Positions 35,036-48,417 are shown, numbered from the stretch's first letter. The stretch: 64,000 bases of DNA from Hedera helix (GCA_947179155.2 OX359286.1:12186024-12250023); one strand, 5' to 3'. The notes: a model not told the origin generated them from the letters alone. A program made the numbers and translations.

Positions 35036-35665
35036 GTTACTGTTCATTTGAAATTTTTTTAAGCTTCCGAAATGCTATATTTTGATATGGAATGATAAAG
35101 ATGAGTTATGTAAGCCCTAAATAGATAAAGAATGATCAAAATAAAGGATGTTAAGGTATAATGGAATGACAAATGGAAGAACATAACATGCCTAAAGTTA
35201 AGCCAAAGCATGATTTAAAGTTATGAAAAGGTCGGGGGCAATGTGGGATGTATTACTAACCTACATATGGTGTAATACATCAAATGTAATGTGATTAGAG
35301 ATTAATGGTCAAGCGATTATGATCTAAGTTTTATAAGTCATATGAAATTATGATCCTATATTAATGAATATAGGTTGTATATTTTCAGACAGCGCTCAAT
35401 GAAGCAATCCAAGGCAAGAAGGGATGGAAAGGCTAAACGAGGCAATGGAGGTTAAGTAATAAATGCGGTACAGGCAAGTGTTTCAGACTTAAAAGTATTA
35501 ATTGAATTACGTGAACTATGTGATAGTTGAAATGGGCACTCCGTGCCACAACGTGAACTAACTATTAAATGCAATACGTGATATTTGGACATACATGGTA
35601 AAGTAAGTGAAGCATGACGCATATTATAAACTGCGAGCATGAAATGTGTTATCTGATTGACTTGC

Positions 35666-35704
35666 TGAGCTTTATGCTCATTCTTGCTATAACTAACGTT
35701 TCAG
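35666..35704 (+). other. Stem-loop plus branch-point/acceptor-like site, family B
   Basis: TGAGC/GCTCA with a 5-base loop (35666-35680), then TTCTTGCTATAACTAACGTTTCAG ending at 35704 (read in two parts: the pyrimidine-rich start, and ACTAAC plus TTTCAG). ACTAAC is a good plant branch-point match. Homologous to 14302-14342 on the minus strand. Confidence 0.5.
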
Positions 35705-36383
35705 GTAAAATACAAGAAGGCCGGAGGTTCCGGTGCAGCTAAGGTAAAAGGAAAGTTGAATGCATAGATGAACGTGAGGAATTTAATATATATGAAATGT
35801 GTATATGATTGTAAATCCATAAAGGTTGAATTGTATGTATGTATGTAGGTATGTATAATCCAGCGAGAAGACGCAAATGATATAGTAGATGTATTATTTA
35901 TTTGTTGAGTTTTAAATGAAATAAACTCATATGTATCGATAGATATGCGGATGCAGAATGTATATTTGGATAGACATAATGAATGAATGTATGAAAGCAT
36001 GTATACGTGCACAGGAGCAGGTACAGAACAGGTACACAATTAGGGCCATGTATAGATAGTTCATGGCGAATTTTTATTTGCAAGTTATACTAAATCATAA
36101 AATTATATATGATTATAATAGGTCACAAATAATTGATGTTTGACCTAAGTTTAATGGAGGGTAAGTAAACGTTACGATCCTGAGACAGGTTTAAGGAATG
36201 TAAGTTATTAAATAAGTTAAAAAAAAAAAAATGGACCGAAATTATGGTCAACCAAATGGTTTTAAAGAATAAAAGTTTAAGTTTAACGCACGAGATCCCT
36301 GTTATTATGGTTTTAAAGTTAAATAATATAATATCCAGAGATAATCGGATAATTAAATATGGTCGGGATTTCGGGTTGTTACA

Positions 36384-39300
36384 GTGTTATTACTTCGTTC
36401 AACTTTGATTAGCATCAAAAGGTGCAATCCTATCACTCTCGCATTCAAAACCGTACGTACAACTAAAACAAGTCCTCGGTGAAAGAAAACTTCTAGTTGT
36501 TTAATTATTTCCATCAAATTGGTAAACAAATAGATGCTTTAGTGTCATATTACTTCGTTGAACTTAGTTTAGCATCAAAAGGTGCAATCCTATTAGTCTC
36601 GCAATCAAAACCGTACGTACAACTAACACAAGTCCTCGGTTCTAGAAAACTTTTAGTTGTTTCATTATTTCCTTCAAATTGGTTAACAAATAGATGATTT
36701 AGTGTCATATTACTTCATTCACCTTTGTTTAGCATCAAAAGGTGCAATTTTATTAGTCTCGCAAACAAAACCGTACATACAACTAACACAAGTCATCGAT
36801 TCTAGAAAACTTCTAATTGTTTCATTATTTCCTTCAAATTAGTAAACAAATAGATGATTTAATGTCATATTACTTCGTTCAACTTTGTTTAGCGTCAAAA
36901 GGTGCAATCCAATCTCTCTCGCATTCAAAACCGTACGTACAACTACCACAAGTCCTCGGTGAAAGAAAACTTCTAGTTGTTTCATTATTTATTTCAAATT
37001 GGTAACAAATAGATGATTTAGTGTCATATTACATCGTTCACCTTTGTTTAGCATCAAAAGGTGAAATCTTATCACTCTCGCATTCAAAACCGTACGTACA
37101 ACTAACACTAGTCCTCGGTGAAAGAAAACTTCTACTTGTTTCATTATTTCCCTTAAATTACTAAACAAATAGATGATTTAATGTCATATTACTTCGTTCA
37201 ACTTTGTTTAGCATCAAAAAGTGCAATCCTATTACTCTCACATTCAAAATCGTACGTACAACTAACGCAAGTCCACGGTTAAAGAAACTTCTAGTTGATT
37301 TATTATTTCCTTCAAATTGGTAAACAAATAGATGATTTAGTGTCGTATTACTTCGTTCAACTTTGTTTAGCATCAAAAGGTGCAATCCTATCACTGCCGC
37401 ATTCAAAACCGTACGTACAACTAACACAAGTCCTCGGATAAAGAAAACTTCTAGTTGTTTCATTATTTCTTTCAAATTATTAAACAAATACATGATTTAG
37501 TGTCGTATTATTTCGTTCAACTTTGTTTAGCATCAAAAGGTGTAATCCTGTCACTATCGCATTCAAAACCGTACATACAACTAACACAAGTCCTCGGATA
37601 AAGAAAACTTCTAGTTTTTTCATTATTTCCTTCAAATTATTAAACAAATAGATGATTTAGTGTCATAATACTTCGTTCAACTTTGTTTAGCATCAAAAGG
37701 TGGAATCCTATGACACTCGCATGCAAAACCGTACGTACAACTAACACAAGTCCTCGGTTAAAGAAAACTTCTAGTTGCTTCATTATTTCCTTCAAATTGG
37801 TAAACAAATAGATAATTTCGTGTCATATTACTTCGTTCAACTTTGTTTAGCATCAAAAGGTGCAATCCTATCACTTTCGCATTCAAAACCGTACGTACAA
37901 CTAACACAAGTCCTCGGTTAAAGAAAACTTCTAGTTGCTTCATTATTTCCTTCAAATTGGTAAACAAATAGATGATTTAGTGTCATATTACTTCGTTCAA
38001 CTTTGTTTAGCATCAAAAGGTGCAATCTTATCACTCTCGCATTCAAAACCGTACGTACAACTAAAACTTGTCCTCGGTGAAAGAAAACTTCTAGTTGTTT
38101 CATTATTTCCTTCAAATTACTAAACAAATACTTGATTTAATGTCATATTACTTCGTTCAACTTTGTTTTGCATCAAAATGTGCAATCCTATCACTCTCGC
38201 ATTCAAAATCGTACGTACAACTAATGCAAGTCGTCAGTTAAAGAAACTTCTAGTTGTTTTATTATTTCCTTAAAATTGGTAAACAAATAGATGATTTAGT
38301 GTCATGTTACTTCGTTCAACTTTGTTTAGCATCAAAAGGTGCAATCCTCTCACTATCGCATTCAAAACCGTACGTACAACTAACACAAGTCCTCGCATAT
38401 AGAAAACTTCTAGTTGTTTCATTATTTCCCTCAAATTATTAAACAAATAGATGATTTAGTGTCATATTACTTCGTTCAACTTTGTTTAGCATCAAAAGGT
38501 GCAATCCTAACAATCTCGCATTCAAAACCGTACGTACAACTAACACAAGTCCTCGGATAAAGAAAACTTCTAGTTGTTTCTTTATTTCCTTCAAATTATT
38601 AAATAAATAGATGATTTAGTGTCGTATTACTTCGTTCAACTTTGTTTAGCATCAAAAGGTGCAATCGTTTCACTCTCGCATTCAAAACCGTACCTACAAC
38701 TAACACAAGTCCTCGGTGAAAGAAAACTTCTACTTGTTTCATTATTTCCTTCAAATTACCAAACAAATAGATGATTTAATTTCATATTACTTCGTTCAAC
38801 TTTGTGTAGCATTAAAAGGTGCAATGCTATCACTCTCACATTAAATCGTACGTACAACTAATGCAAGTCCTCGGTTAAAGAAACTTCTAGTTGTTTCATT
38901 ATTTCCTTCAAATTGGTAAACAAATAGATGATTTAGTGTCATATTACTTCGTTCAACTTTGTTTAGCATCAAAAGGTGCAATACTATCACTTTCGCAGTC
39001 AAAACCGTACGTACAACTAACACAAGTCCTCGAATAAAGAAAACTTCTAGTTGTTTCATTATTTCCTTCAAATTATTAAATAAATAAATGATTTAGTGTC
39101 GTATTACTTCGTTCAACTTTGTTTAGCATTAAAAGGTGCAATCTTATCACTATCGCTTTCAAAACCGTTCGTACAACTAACACAAGTCCTCGGATAATGA
39201 AAACTTCTAGTTGCTTCATTATTTCCTTCAAATTATAAATCAAATAGATGATTTAATATCATATTACTTCGTTCAACTTTGTGTAGCATCAAAGGTGCAA

Positions 39301-42300
39301 TGCTATCACTCTTGCATTAAATCGTACGTACAACTAACGCAAGTCCTCGGCTAAAGAAACTTCTAGTTGTTTCATTATTTCCTTCAAATTATTTAAGAAA
39401 AAGATGATTTAGTGTCATATTACTTCGTACACCTTTGTTTAACATCAATAGGTGCAATCCTATTAGTTTCGCAATAAAAACCGTACGTACAACTAACACA
39501 AGTCATCGGTTCTAGAAAACTTCTAGTTATTTCAATATTAACTTCAAATTGGTAAGCAAATGGATGATTTGGTGTCATATTATTTAGTTGAACTTTTTTT
39601 AGCATCAAAAGGTGCAATCCTATCACTCTCGCATTTAAAATCGTTCGTACAACTAACACAAGTCCTCGGCGAAAGAAAACTTCTACTTGTTTCATTATTT
39701 CCTTCAAATTACTAAACAAATAGATGATTTAATGTCATATTACTTCGTTCAACTTTGTTTAGCATCAAAAGGTGCAATCCTATCACTCTCGTAATCAAAA
39801 TTGTACGTACAACTAACGCAAGTCCTCGGTTAAAAAACTTCTATTTGTTTTATTATTTCCTTCAAATTGGTAAACAAATAGATGATTTAGTGTCATATTA
39901 CTTCGTTCAACTTTGTCTAGCATCAAAAGGTGCAATCCTATCACCTTAGCATCCAAAACCATACGTACATCTAACACAAGTCCTCGGATAAAGAAAACTT
40001 CTAGTTGTTTCATTATTTCTTTCAAATTGGTAAACAAATAGATGATTTTTTATCATATTACTTCGTTCAACTTTGTTTAGCATCAAAAGATGCATTCCTA
40101 TCACTCTCGCATTCAAAATCGTACGTACAACTAACGCAAGTCCTTGGTTAAAAAAACTTCTAGTTGTTTTATTATTTCCTTCAAATTGGTAAACAAATAG
40201 ATGATTTAGTGTCATATTACTTCGTTTAACTTTGTTTAGCATCAAAAGGTTCAATCCTATCACTTTCGCATTCAAAACCGTACGTACAACTAACACAAGT
40301 CCTCGGATAAAGAAAACTTCTAGTTGTTTCATTATTTCCTTCAAATTATTAAATAAATAGATGATTTAGTGTCGTATTACTTCGTTCAACTTTGTTTAGC
40401 ATCAAAAGGTGCAATCCTGTCACTTTCGCATTCAAAACCGTACGTACAATTAACACAAATCCTCGGATAAAGAAAACTTCTAGTTGTTTCATTATTTCCT
40501 TCAAATTATTAAATAAATAGATGATTTAGTGTCGTCTTACTTCGTTCAACTTTGGTTAGCACCAAAAAGTGGAATCCTATCACACTCGCATTCAAAACCA
40601 TACGTACAACTAATACAAGTCCCCGGTTAAAGAAAACTTCTAGTTGGTTCATTATTTCCATCAAATTGGTAAACAAATAGATGATTTAGTGTCATATTAC
40701 TTCGTTCAACTTTGTTTAGCATCAAAAGGTGCAATCCTATCACTTTTGCATTCAAAACCGTACGTACAACTAACACAAGTCCTCGGATAAAGAAAACTTC
40801 TATTTGTTTCATTATTTCCTTGAAATTATTAAATAAATAGATAATTTAGTATCTTATTACTTCGTTCACCTTTGTTTTTGCATCAAAATATGCAATCTTA
40901 TATATCTCGCAATCAAAACCATACGCAGAATTAAAACAAGTCCTTGGTTCTAGAAAACTTCTAGTTGTTTCATTATTTCCTTCAAATTAGTAAACAAGTA
41001 GATGATTTAATGTCATATTACTTTGTTCAACTTTGTTGAGCATCAAAAGGTGCAATCCAATCACTCTCGCATTCAAAATCGTACGTACAACTAACACAAG
41101 TCCTCGGTGAAAGAAAACTTCTAGTTGTTTCATTATTTCTTTCAAATTGGTAATCAAATAGATGATTTTGTGTCATATTACTTCGTTCACCTTTGTTTAG
41201 CATTAAAAGGTGAAATCATATCACTCTCGCATTCAAAACCGTACGTACAACTAACACAAGTCCTTGGTGAAATAGATGATTTAATGTCATATTACTTCGT
41301 TCAACTTTGTTTACCATCAAAAGGTGCAATCCTATCACTCTCGCATTCAAAATCGTACGTACAACTAACGCAAGTCTTCGGTTAAAAAAACTTCTAGTTG
41401 TTTTATTATTTCCTTCAAATTGGTAAACAAATAGATGATTTAGTGTCATATTACTTCGTTCAACTTTGTTTAGCATCAAAAGGTGCAATCCTATCACTTT
41501 CGCATTCAACACCGTTCGTACAACTAACACAAGTCCTCGGATAAAGAAAACTTCTAGTTGTTTCATTATTTCCTTCAAATTATTAAATAAATAGATAATT
41601 TAGTGTCGTATTACTTTGTTCAACTTTGTTTAGCATCAAAAGGTGCAATCCTGTCACTATCGCATTCAAAACCGTACATACAACTAACACAAGTTCTCGG
41701 ATAAAGAAAACTTCTAGTTGTTTCATTATTTCCTTCAAATTATTAAACAAATAGATGATTTAATGTCATATTACTTCGTTCAACTTTGTTTAGCGTCAAA
41801 AGATGGAATCCTATCACACTCGCATTCAAAACCGTACGTACAACTAACACAAATCCTCGGTTAAAGAAAACTTCTAGTTGTTTCATTATTTCCATCAAAT
41901 TGGTAAACAAATTGATGATTTAGTGTCATATTAATTTGTTCAACTTTGTTTAGCATCAAAAGGTGCAATCCTATCACTTTCGCATTCAAAACCGTACGTA
42001 CAACTAACACAAGTACTCGGATTAAGAAAACTTCTAGTTGTTTCATTATTTCCTTCAAATTATTAAACAAATAGATGATTTAGTGTCATATTACTTCGTT
42101 CAACTTTGTTTAACATCAAAAGGTGGAATCCTATCACACTCGTATTCAAAACCGTACGTACAACTAACACAAATCCTCGGTTAAAGAAAACTTCTAGTTG
42201 TTTCATTATTTCCATCAAATTGGTAAATAAATTGATGATTTAGTGTCATATTACTTCGTTCAACTTTGTTTAGCATCAAAAGGTGCAATCCTATCACTTT

Positions 42301-42969
42301 CGCATTCAAAACTGTACGTACAACTAACACAAGTCCTCGGATAAAGAAAACTTCTAGTTGTTTCATTATTTCCTTAAAATTATTAAATAAATAGATGATT
42401 TAGTGTCGTCTTACTTCGTTCAACTTTGGTTAGTATCAAAAAGTGGAATCCTATCACACTCGCATTCAAAACCGTACGTACAACTAACACAAGTCCCCGG
42501 TTAAAGAAAACTTCTAGTTGGTTCATTATTTCCATCAAATTGGTAAACAAATAGATGATTTAGTGTCATATTACTTCGTTTAGCATTAAAAGGTGCAATC
42601 CTATCACTTTCGCATTCAAAACTGTACGTACAACTAACACAAGTCCTCGGATAAAGAAACTTCTAGTTGTTTCATTATTTCCTTAAAATTATTAAATAAA
42701 TAGATGATTTAGTGTCGTCTTACTTCGTTCAACTTTGGTTAGTATCAAAAAGTGGAATCCTATCACACTCGCATTCAAAACCGTACGTACAACTAACACA
42801 AGTCCCCGGTTAAAGAAAACTTCTAGTTGGTTCATTATTTCCATCAAATTGGTAAATAAATAGATGATTTAGTGTCATATTACTTCGTTTAGCATTAAAA
42901 GGTGCAATCCTATCACTTTCGCATTCAAAACTGTACGTACAACTAACACAAGTCCTCGGATAAAGAAAA
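36384..42969. repeat. Tandem satellite, block 2 (about 41 monomers)
   Basis: Same monomer as block 1, but richer in the GGATAAAGAAAAC, TTCAACTTTG and GTGTCGTATTAC variants. Near the right end two dimers are repeated (about 42410-42715 and 42717-42969). In each, one monomer lacks TTCAACTTTG (TTACTTCGTTTAGCATT at about 42573 and 42881). The block is cut at 42969 by the family-A LTR. Confidence 0.96.
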
Positions 42970-44440
42970 TGTAATATCCCAGATATTTTCAAGATTTTAA
43001 ATAATATCTTAATTGATTTTATTAAAGGTTAAAGTTTAAAACCTAGAACTTGAGAAGTAAGATGTGTAGAAAATGGGTGAACATTTTTTTTAACATAATG
43101 TATTTGTTAGAAATTAAATGTGGAAATATTTTATGATGCATATAGAGAATTTATTAAGGAAGTAAATTCATTTGAGAAGTGAAGACGGTTATAAGGATAT
43201 ATATACATAGTTATATATTCCTAGAGTTGTGTTTGTTAGCCAAACAAGAAGATGAATAAATTAATACTCAATAAAACTAATAAATAAATTAGTTTAAATA
43301 TGAAGTAATAGTGAAAGTCATGAAATATAATTAATTATGTTAATTATATTAGTTATGAGTTAAAGTTATATAAAAACTAGAAAGTTTGTCTAGAATGACA
43401 ATATTAAGAAGTTAATTGATTAAGTAATTAACTTGATTATTAAGTTGTGGTATAGAGTTCAAGTAATTTAATTACTACTAGTGGACTAGCCCAAATTGGA
43501 TTATAGATGTTAGCCCAATATGAATATATTGCATGAAGGTGGGTAATTAAATATTAAACCCAAGTGTTATGTTAATTAATAGTCCAAGAGATAATTAATA
43601 TAAGACCAATTAAATAATATTGGCAAGTATTGTGATAGTCCAATTAAATTAATTACCAAGCCCAAGTTATAAATGATATGTGAGTTGTGTTGGGTAGCCC
43701 AAGTAATTAAATAAAGGAGCCAAATGCAAAATAAACTAGTAGCCCAAATATTGAGTCCAAATTTAAAAGTCAATATGTTGGAAAATTTCAAGTATTGATT
43801 GAGTGTAGAGAATTAACTAGTGTAGGGTTAATTGAATAACCCTAGTTGGTAGACAAGAGAGAGCATTAACCAATCATTGGTTAATTGCTAGGTAAATAAA
43901 GGTGGTGTTGAGAATTAACTATAGATGAGTTAATTATGTAACCCAATGTGGTAGAATAATTTAATGTAAGTCTTATTGGATTATATTATAAGTCCAAATG
44001 AGGTGTTAAGCTAAGTTAAATAAATTAACCTAGTAGTTCATATAATTAAATAAACCTTGATCCATGTAATAATTAAACAAGTACAATGCTTGTTTTAATT
44101 AAATGTAACATAGGGTATTTAATGTTAGCCCAATGTAATAATTAATTTGAGCCCAAACAAGTAAATTGAATGAGCCCAACTTATTATACTCTAGAGTCCA
44201 AGATGGAGCCCAAAAGGAAGTCAAAATTGGTCAACATTGATATATATATATATACATCTATATAATAAAGTAGGACCTATTTTGAATCTTAAATTTGAGA
44301 AAGTACAAGAATGGCTAAGATTTCATCTCCCAAAATTAAGGGCCCAAATTAATTTTTACCTACTAATTTTCCCCCCAAAAACTCACTCTCAAAAGTCTTT
44401 GTTGCTTTCCCAATATTATTATTACTATTATTATATAACT

Positions 44441-44548
44441 TTCCCCCCAAAACTCAATGTTATCAAGAACGGAGGTTTCAAAAAAAATAAAAAATTCCCC
44501 CCAAAACTCAATGTTATCAAGAACGGAGGTTTCAAAAAAAATAAAAAA
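44441..44548 (+). repeat. Two tandem 54-bp units in the Helitron
   Basis: TTCCCCCCAAAACTCAATG starts units at 44441 and 44495. Each continues with TTATCAAGAACGGAGG and an A-rich tail. The copies are nearly identical, so the duplication is recent. No function is apparent. Confidence 0.8.
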
Positions 44549-44616
44549 TAATATCAAGAATGGTCATTTTGAAAAAGGTACCAGAACAATAGTATTATTT
44601 AAGATTCAAAAACACA

Positions 44617-44676
44617 ACCATTTTATTATTATTACTATTATCAATAATTATTATATTGATAATAATAATATCCATA

Positions 44677-44725
<49 letters not shown>

Positions 44726-44817
44726 TTGATAATAATAATATCCATAAATAGTAATAATAATTATAATAATACCGATAATAATAATAATAATAATAATAAT
44801 AGTAATAATAATATCTA
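44617..44817. repeat. TAA/TTA trinucleotide microsatellite
   Basis: Long runs of TAA, imperfect and divided by two near-identical ATTGATAATAATAATATCC segments. The tyrosine-rich frame on the opposite strand is only this repeat translated. Confidence 0.9.
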
Positions 44818-44996
44818 TACAATAAAATCAGCACTCAATTTTACACCCATTCATTCAAATTTAAAATCAAAATAATACCATGTGACACACATATATCCGA
44901 GCCGAGCGAGAGTTATGTGTGATTTGGTTTTTGATAATAGAGGTCAAGTGGATAAAGCGGAACCAACAACTACGAGCTTAGCAATTGGCTACACAG

Positions 44997-45000
<4 letters not shown>

Positions 45001-45033
<33 letters not shown>
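45001..45033. repeat. CT dinucleotide tract
   Basis: About 15 CT units just upstream of the captured first-exon-like ATG at 45172. Such tracts are common in plant 5' untranslated regions, in line with capture of a gene start. Confidence 0.85.
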
Positions 45034-45034
<1 letters not shown>

Positions 45035-45171
45035 TCCCCAGACGGCCATACCTCCCTCAGAAAAACCAGCCCTTCTTCCCATGTCCTAAGCAAGCATCCC
45101 CTTTTACCATATTACTAAGCAAGCATGGCCATACACTTTGCCAGATTTCTATCTTTCAATTTATCCTAAAT

Positions 45172-45276
45172 ATGGAAGAGGCACGACGCCGTCTCGCCGT
45201 TCTCACATCTCATTTTCCGCCGGTAAATCCCAGCTCCTCCCGCATCTCCTTTTCCAGTTGCGATTCAAGAAAGTGA
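45172..45276 (+). pseudogene. Captured first-exon fragment with a PTS2-like N-terminus
   Basis: ATG opens a 34-codon frame reading MEEARRRLAVLTSHFPP at its start, in GC-richer DNA unlike its surroundings. RLAVLTSHF resembles the peroxisomal targeting signal type 2 nonapeptide (R-L-x5-H-F). Glyoxysomal citrate synthases have a similar RARLAVL start, and other PTS2 enzymes are possible. The frame stops at TGA 45274-45276. GC-rich exon-like DNA continues to a GGTACT donor-like site near 45322, so a frameshift may have occurred. The parent gene is not identified. Confidence 0.4.
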
Positions 45277-46988
45277 CTGCGTTTTCTGCAAGATTATTAG
45301 CGGTGAAGCACCTGCTTTCAAGGTACTAACTCCTTCCCTCCCTCACTTCTAATAAGGTCTTTTTTTTCACTTCTTTCTGAAATTTGGAAGATTACTATGT
45401 CATGTGGCCATGGGACTTTTGGTGTTGCTGTATTAAAATTTACCCAAAAAGAGTTTTTATTTTATTTTAAATTTCATATTATGAAATCTAAGTTTGGAAA
45501 GCAACTTTCTTATATACCACTGTAGTAACTAGAATGAATTAAATTCATATCAATTTCACTTTAAAAGCTCAAAACGGAACTCTTTTTGTGAATTGTGAGG
45601 GAGTATAACCGTTTGTAATCTTTTTGTTGTCTTTCTTATGATCATTTTTCGTTTTTCTTCTAAATGGCTTTACAATTTTTATTTCGTCAATAATTTAGTT
45701 TGAACACATTACAAAAATATGTTAGGTATTCCTTTTAGTTTTCATTTTATAGATTTGAGTTGTGGGTGTTTGGATTAATGTTTTGATTTGTGTTTTTTGG
45801 TTGATTGGGAAGTTTTGAGATGTGGGTATTGGTTAATTTGAAGAAAATTTCAGATTTTTTGTTGTTTAATTTGTTTTTTCGGTGGGTGAATTGGGGATTT
45901 TTGTGGATTTTGAGGGTTATTTTGTGAATCTTTTTGTGTTTGTTGGATGGTCTATACTGTGTTTGAGTGACAGTGAGAGGGATTTGCATGTCTTTGATTT
46001 GGTTTCTTTACTCTCTGATCTATTATGTTCACTGAAATTAGGGCTTCCCCCCTCTTATTTTGGGTAATTTTAAGTTACTTTACAGCTATGGAATTGAAGA
46101 CTCTTCTGTTGATTGATGTTTATTTTTTTGAAAATCGAGTTCAATGTCTGTGATTTCTCTCTGTTTCTCTATATACCCCCATAAACACATCACCCACCTC
46201 CGAGAGTGAGGTCGGCGTGTTGTATAGAGGAATAAAACGTTATTCTTTAAATATTAGCTTTACAAATAAAACGAAATTGTAGTAGTTTCGAATTAAATCA
46301 AATATTTTTCTAGCAAATTGTATGCACACCTTACTTTCTGTTTTTGCATCTCCATCTGTCATTCTGTTCCCTCTATTTTTAACTTTGTGAGAAGTGAAAT
46401 GGTTGATGACTCTCTCTTTTCTTTAGTGAGTTCTTCAATTTATATTCAGCTACCAAACATGTTTGGTCCTTTGTGGTCAGGTATGAAGGCTTACAAGCTT
46501 ATTGTTATTGCATGTGTAGGAGAGCCATCAGATACAGTATGAAATTATGAAGGTGTATACAAAAAGATTTCGCTGCTGCAGCTGCGTTTATGTGCACATG
46601 TTTGCAGATATAACACAACAGTCTTATTAGAAAAACTTAACTGCTTAATTTATTTGTTTGATAGTTAATTTAATGATTTATTGATTTACAGATTTGGTGA
46701 GATGTTTTCCCCTTAAAATATTTATCTTTGTTTTTGAGATAAGATATTTAAGTTGTTTCTTAGTATTGATAGGTATTGACTGATCTTAGTGCCATATTCT
46801 CAAAAAATTATAATATGCCATCTCATACACAGTTTAATTGAAAAGTAAATCTTAACCATTTTCTACAAAACCCATGTCAAAGAGAGAACATAAGAGGATA
46901 TGCGGTTTCTTTTTTCTTAGCCTACCTTCTTTGGATTTCTTTATTTGTGATTGATTTCGTTAACCTTTTCGTCCTTGAATATAAATAG

Positions 46989-47133
46989 GCTGATTCCTTG
47001 AATATAAACGGTGTATGTCCATGGTGTTGCAATTCCAACCATTGATGGCATACGAAATGTTCTTAACCATATTGGGGCTCAACTGGATGGGAAGCAAACA
47101 CAAGTCCTCTGTATTAATCTTCGTAAGGAACCG
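46989..47133 (+). pseudogene. Captured exon of a paladin-like phosphatase-domain gene
   Basis: After an acceptor-like AATAG, GCTGATTCCTTG reads ADSL. From 47020 the frame reads VHGVAIPTIDGIRNVL and later LDGKQTQVL and LRKEPV, ending at a GGTACA donor-like site (47133/47134). This matches my memory of the conserved N-terminal part of plant paladin-like proteins. Between ADSL and VHG is about 13 extra bases that copy nearby CCTTGAATATAAA, breaking the frame. A single exon without the rest of the gene inside a Helitron shows capture. Identification is from recalled family motifs, not a search. Confidence 0.7.
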
Positions 47134-47318
47134 GTACAAACTCATCAACTTATTTATAAAAATAACTATCATCAAAGCACTATGTAAGTCGTATTTTATG
47201 GATAAGGTACCATAATAATAATAATGTCGATAATAATAATTTTTATAATTTTCTTAATAAAAATATAGATAATAATAATATTTTGAATTTTTGAATTTTA
47301 ATTTAATTTTTTGTTATA

Positions 47319-47347
47319 CCGTGCCTTTAGGCACGGGCAATTACTAG
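47319..47347 (+). other. Helitron 3' terminus: hairpin and CTAG end
   Basis: CCGTGCC/GGCACGG with a TTTA loop, seven bases, then CTAG. This is the rolling-circle termination signal of Helitrons and fixes the element's orientation as plus. Confidence 0.88.
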
Positions 47348-47626
47348 TGTATATATATATAGGAGTATATATATATAATTAAAGCATTAAAAATAAATCA
47401 AAAATGGGTGATTAAATCCCATTTTTGCTGAGAATTGAGGGGGCCCACTTGGGGTGGCTTGTGTTGTTATGTTGCTTCTAATATACACTATGACAAGGTT
47501 GGCCAACAATCCTAGTCAATCACCTAGTCAATCACAATGTCCATCCAAGCAATAGTAAGCTAGATTAAGCTATAAATTCACCAACATTGGTGAATTAAGA
47601 GAGCTAATGGATGATTAGCATGTGGC

Positions 47627-47634
47627 TATATATA
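47627..47634 (+). promoter_or_regulatory. TATA box of the family-A LTR
   Basis: TATATATA in GTGGCTATATATAGGATGC, followed by a purine-rich AGAGAGAAAAAGTGAGAG leader about 55 bp on. The Helitron lies upstream and does not separate this core promoter from its leader. Confidence 0.55.
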
Positions 47635-48417
47635 GGATGCTCCACAACCTTGGTGATGTTGGTTAGTTCATTTGAAGCATTTTCAGAGAGAAAAAGTGAG
47701 AGCATTCCAAGAGAGAAATAGAAAGAACACTTGTGAGTTGAAAGAAAGTGCTAGAGAAGGAGCTTGGTGGATGTTACATAGCTTCATAACATACTTGGGA
47801 AGGAGAAGAAGAAGAGCACACAAGTCCATAAGGTTAAAAAGTACTCTAAACCTTCCTAAGTTCATTTTTGTAGTCTATATAAGTTTTAAACGGTTAAAAT
47901 ATAGTTTTAACCGATCAAAAGTTATTTTGATACTCTAGAAGTCTAGATCTATGATATATAGGTAGATTCATGATTTAGTATGTTTAAATCAAGTGTCGGT
48001 ATGTGTGATACGCAAATAAATGGAAGAAAATTCCATATTGTGTTACCGGTAAAACCCTAAGTGGTTCGATCTTAAAATTTCTTGTCAAACATTTTCAAAA
48101 ATGCGATCGAACCATGAAATGTTGTAAGACAAGAGGTTAGGAAGATAACAACACTAAGTTGGTGTCATTTGGATGAATAGATTTCATTTTATTCAAGTTT
48201 GAACCTTTAAAACCAAGGATTTGTGATTTTAGTTTTCACTTTGTCCTTGTGAGCCATTTTTAGTCTAGTTCTGTTTGGAATTTGGATTTGTGATCTAAAG
48301 AGAAATTGTAGATCATGAAATTCTAATGAATTTAGACTCAAAAATCACCTCAAAATATTTCCGTATGACAAAGTTATGGCCAAACGAGTAAGAGAGGTTC
48401 TGGCAGCCAAAGTACAC

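Larger units (their letters stand above)
32777..36383 (+). mobile_element. Family-B solo LTR inserted in the satellite
   Basis: Starts TGTAACAACCCAGG and ends CGGGTTGTTACA, with satellite on both sides in register and no internal domain. Flanking pentamers are GTCAT (left) and GTGTT (right), an imperfect duplication if any. It shares ends and scattered blocks with the reverse element at 13569-20641. It lacks about 0.9 kb present there, which probably includes the promoter and leader start. It keeps the GC-rich palindromes and the stem-loop/acceptor module. The frames at 34196-34387, 34822-35085 and 35701-36039 have no recognisable domain. Confidence 0.85.
44257..47347 (+). mobile_element. Non-autonomous Helitron with captured gene fragments
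   Basis: The 5' end is TCTATATAATAAAG, a typical plant Helitron start, preceded by A44256. The 3' end has a 7-bp stem hairpin (47319-47336) and ends CTAG at 47347, followed by T47348. It therefore sits between A and T with no duplication, as Helitrons do. The flanks rejoin into a TATATACA/TGTATATA palindrome. No Rep or helicase domain is visible, so it needs a partner. It contains a 54-bp tandem repeat, a TAA microsatellite, a CT tract and pieces of at least one host gene. The 3091-bp size is usual for gene-capturing Helitrons. Confidence 0.85.

Noticed and set aside
34822..35085. 87-codon frame across a GC-rich segment
   Set aside because: The frame exists because of the palindromic GC island in a solo LTR; no recognisable domain and no counterpart in the other family-B copy.
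32772..36388. Perfect target duplication for the family-B LTR at 32777-36383
   Set aside because: The flanking pentamers GTCAT and GTGTT do not match well. The right flank seems to have lost two bases, so only the register of the satellite supports the insertion.
44595..44834. Tyrosine/isoleucine/leucine-rich frame on the minus strand
   Set aside because: It is a translation of the TAA microsatellite.
46318..46542. 74-codon plus-strand frame in the Helitron as a gene
   Set aside because: No recognisable domain; probably intron or untranslated DNA near the captured exons.
47672..47938. 88-codon frame after the family-A TATA box
   Set aside because: Purine-rich LTR leader DNA that happens to be open; no family resemblance.
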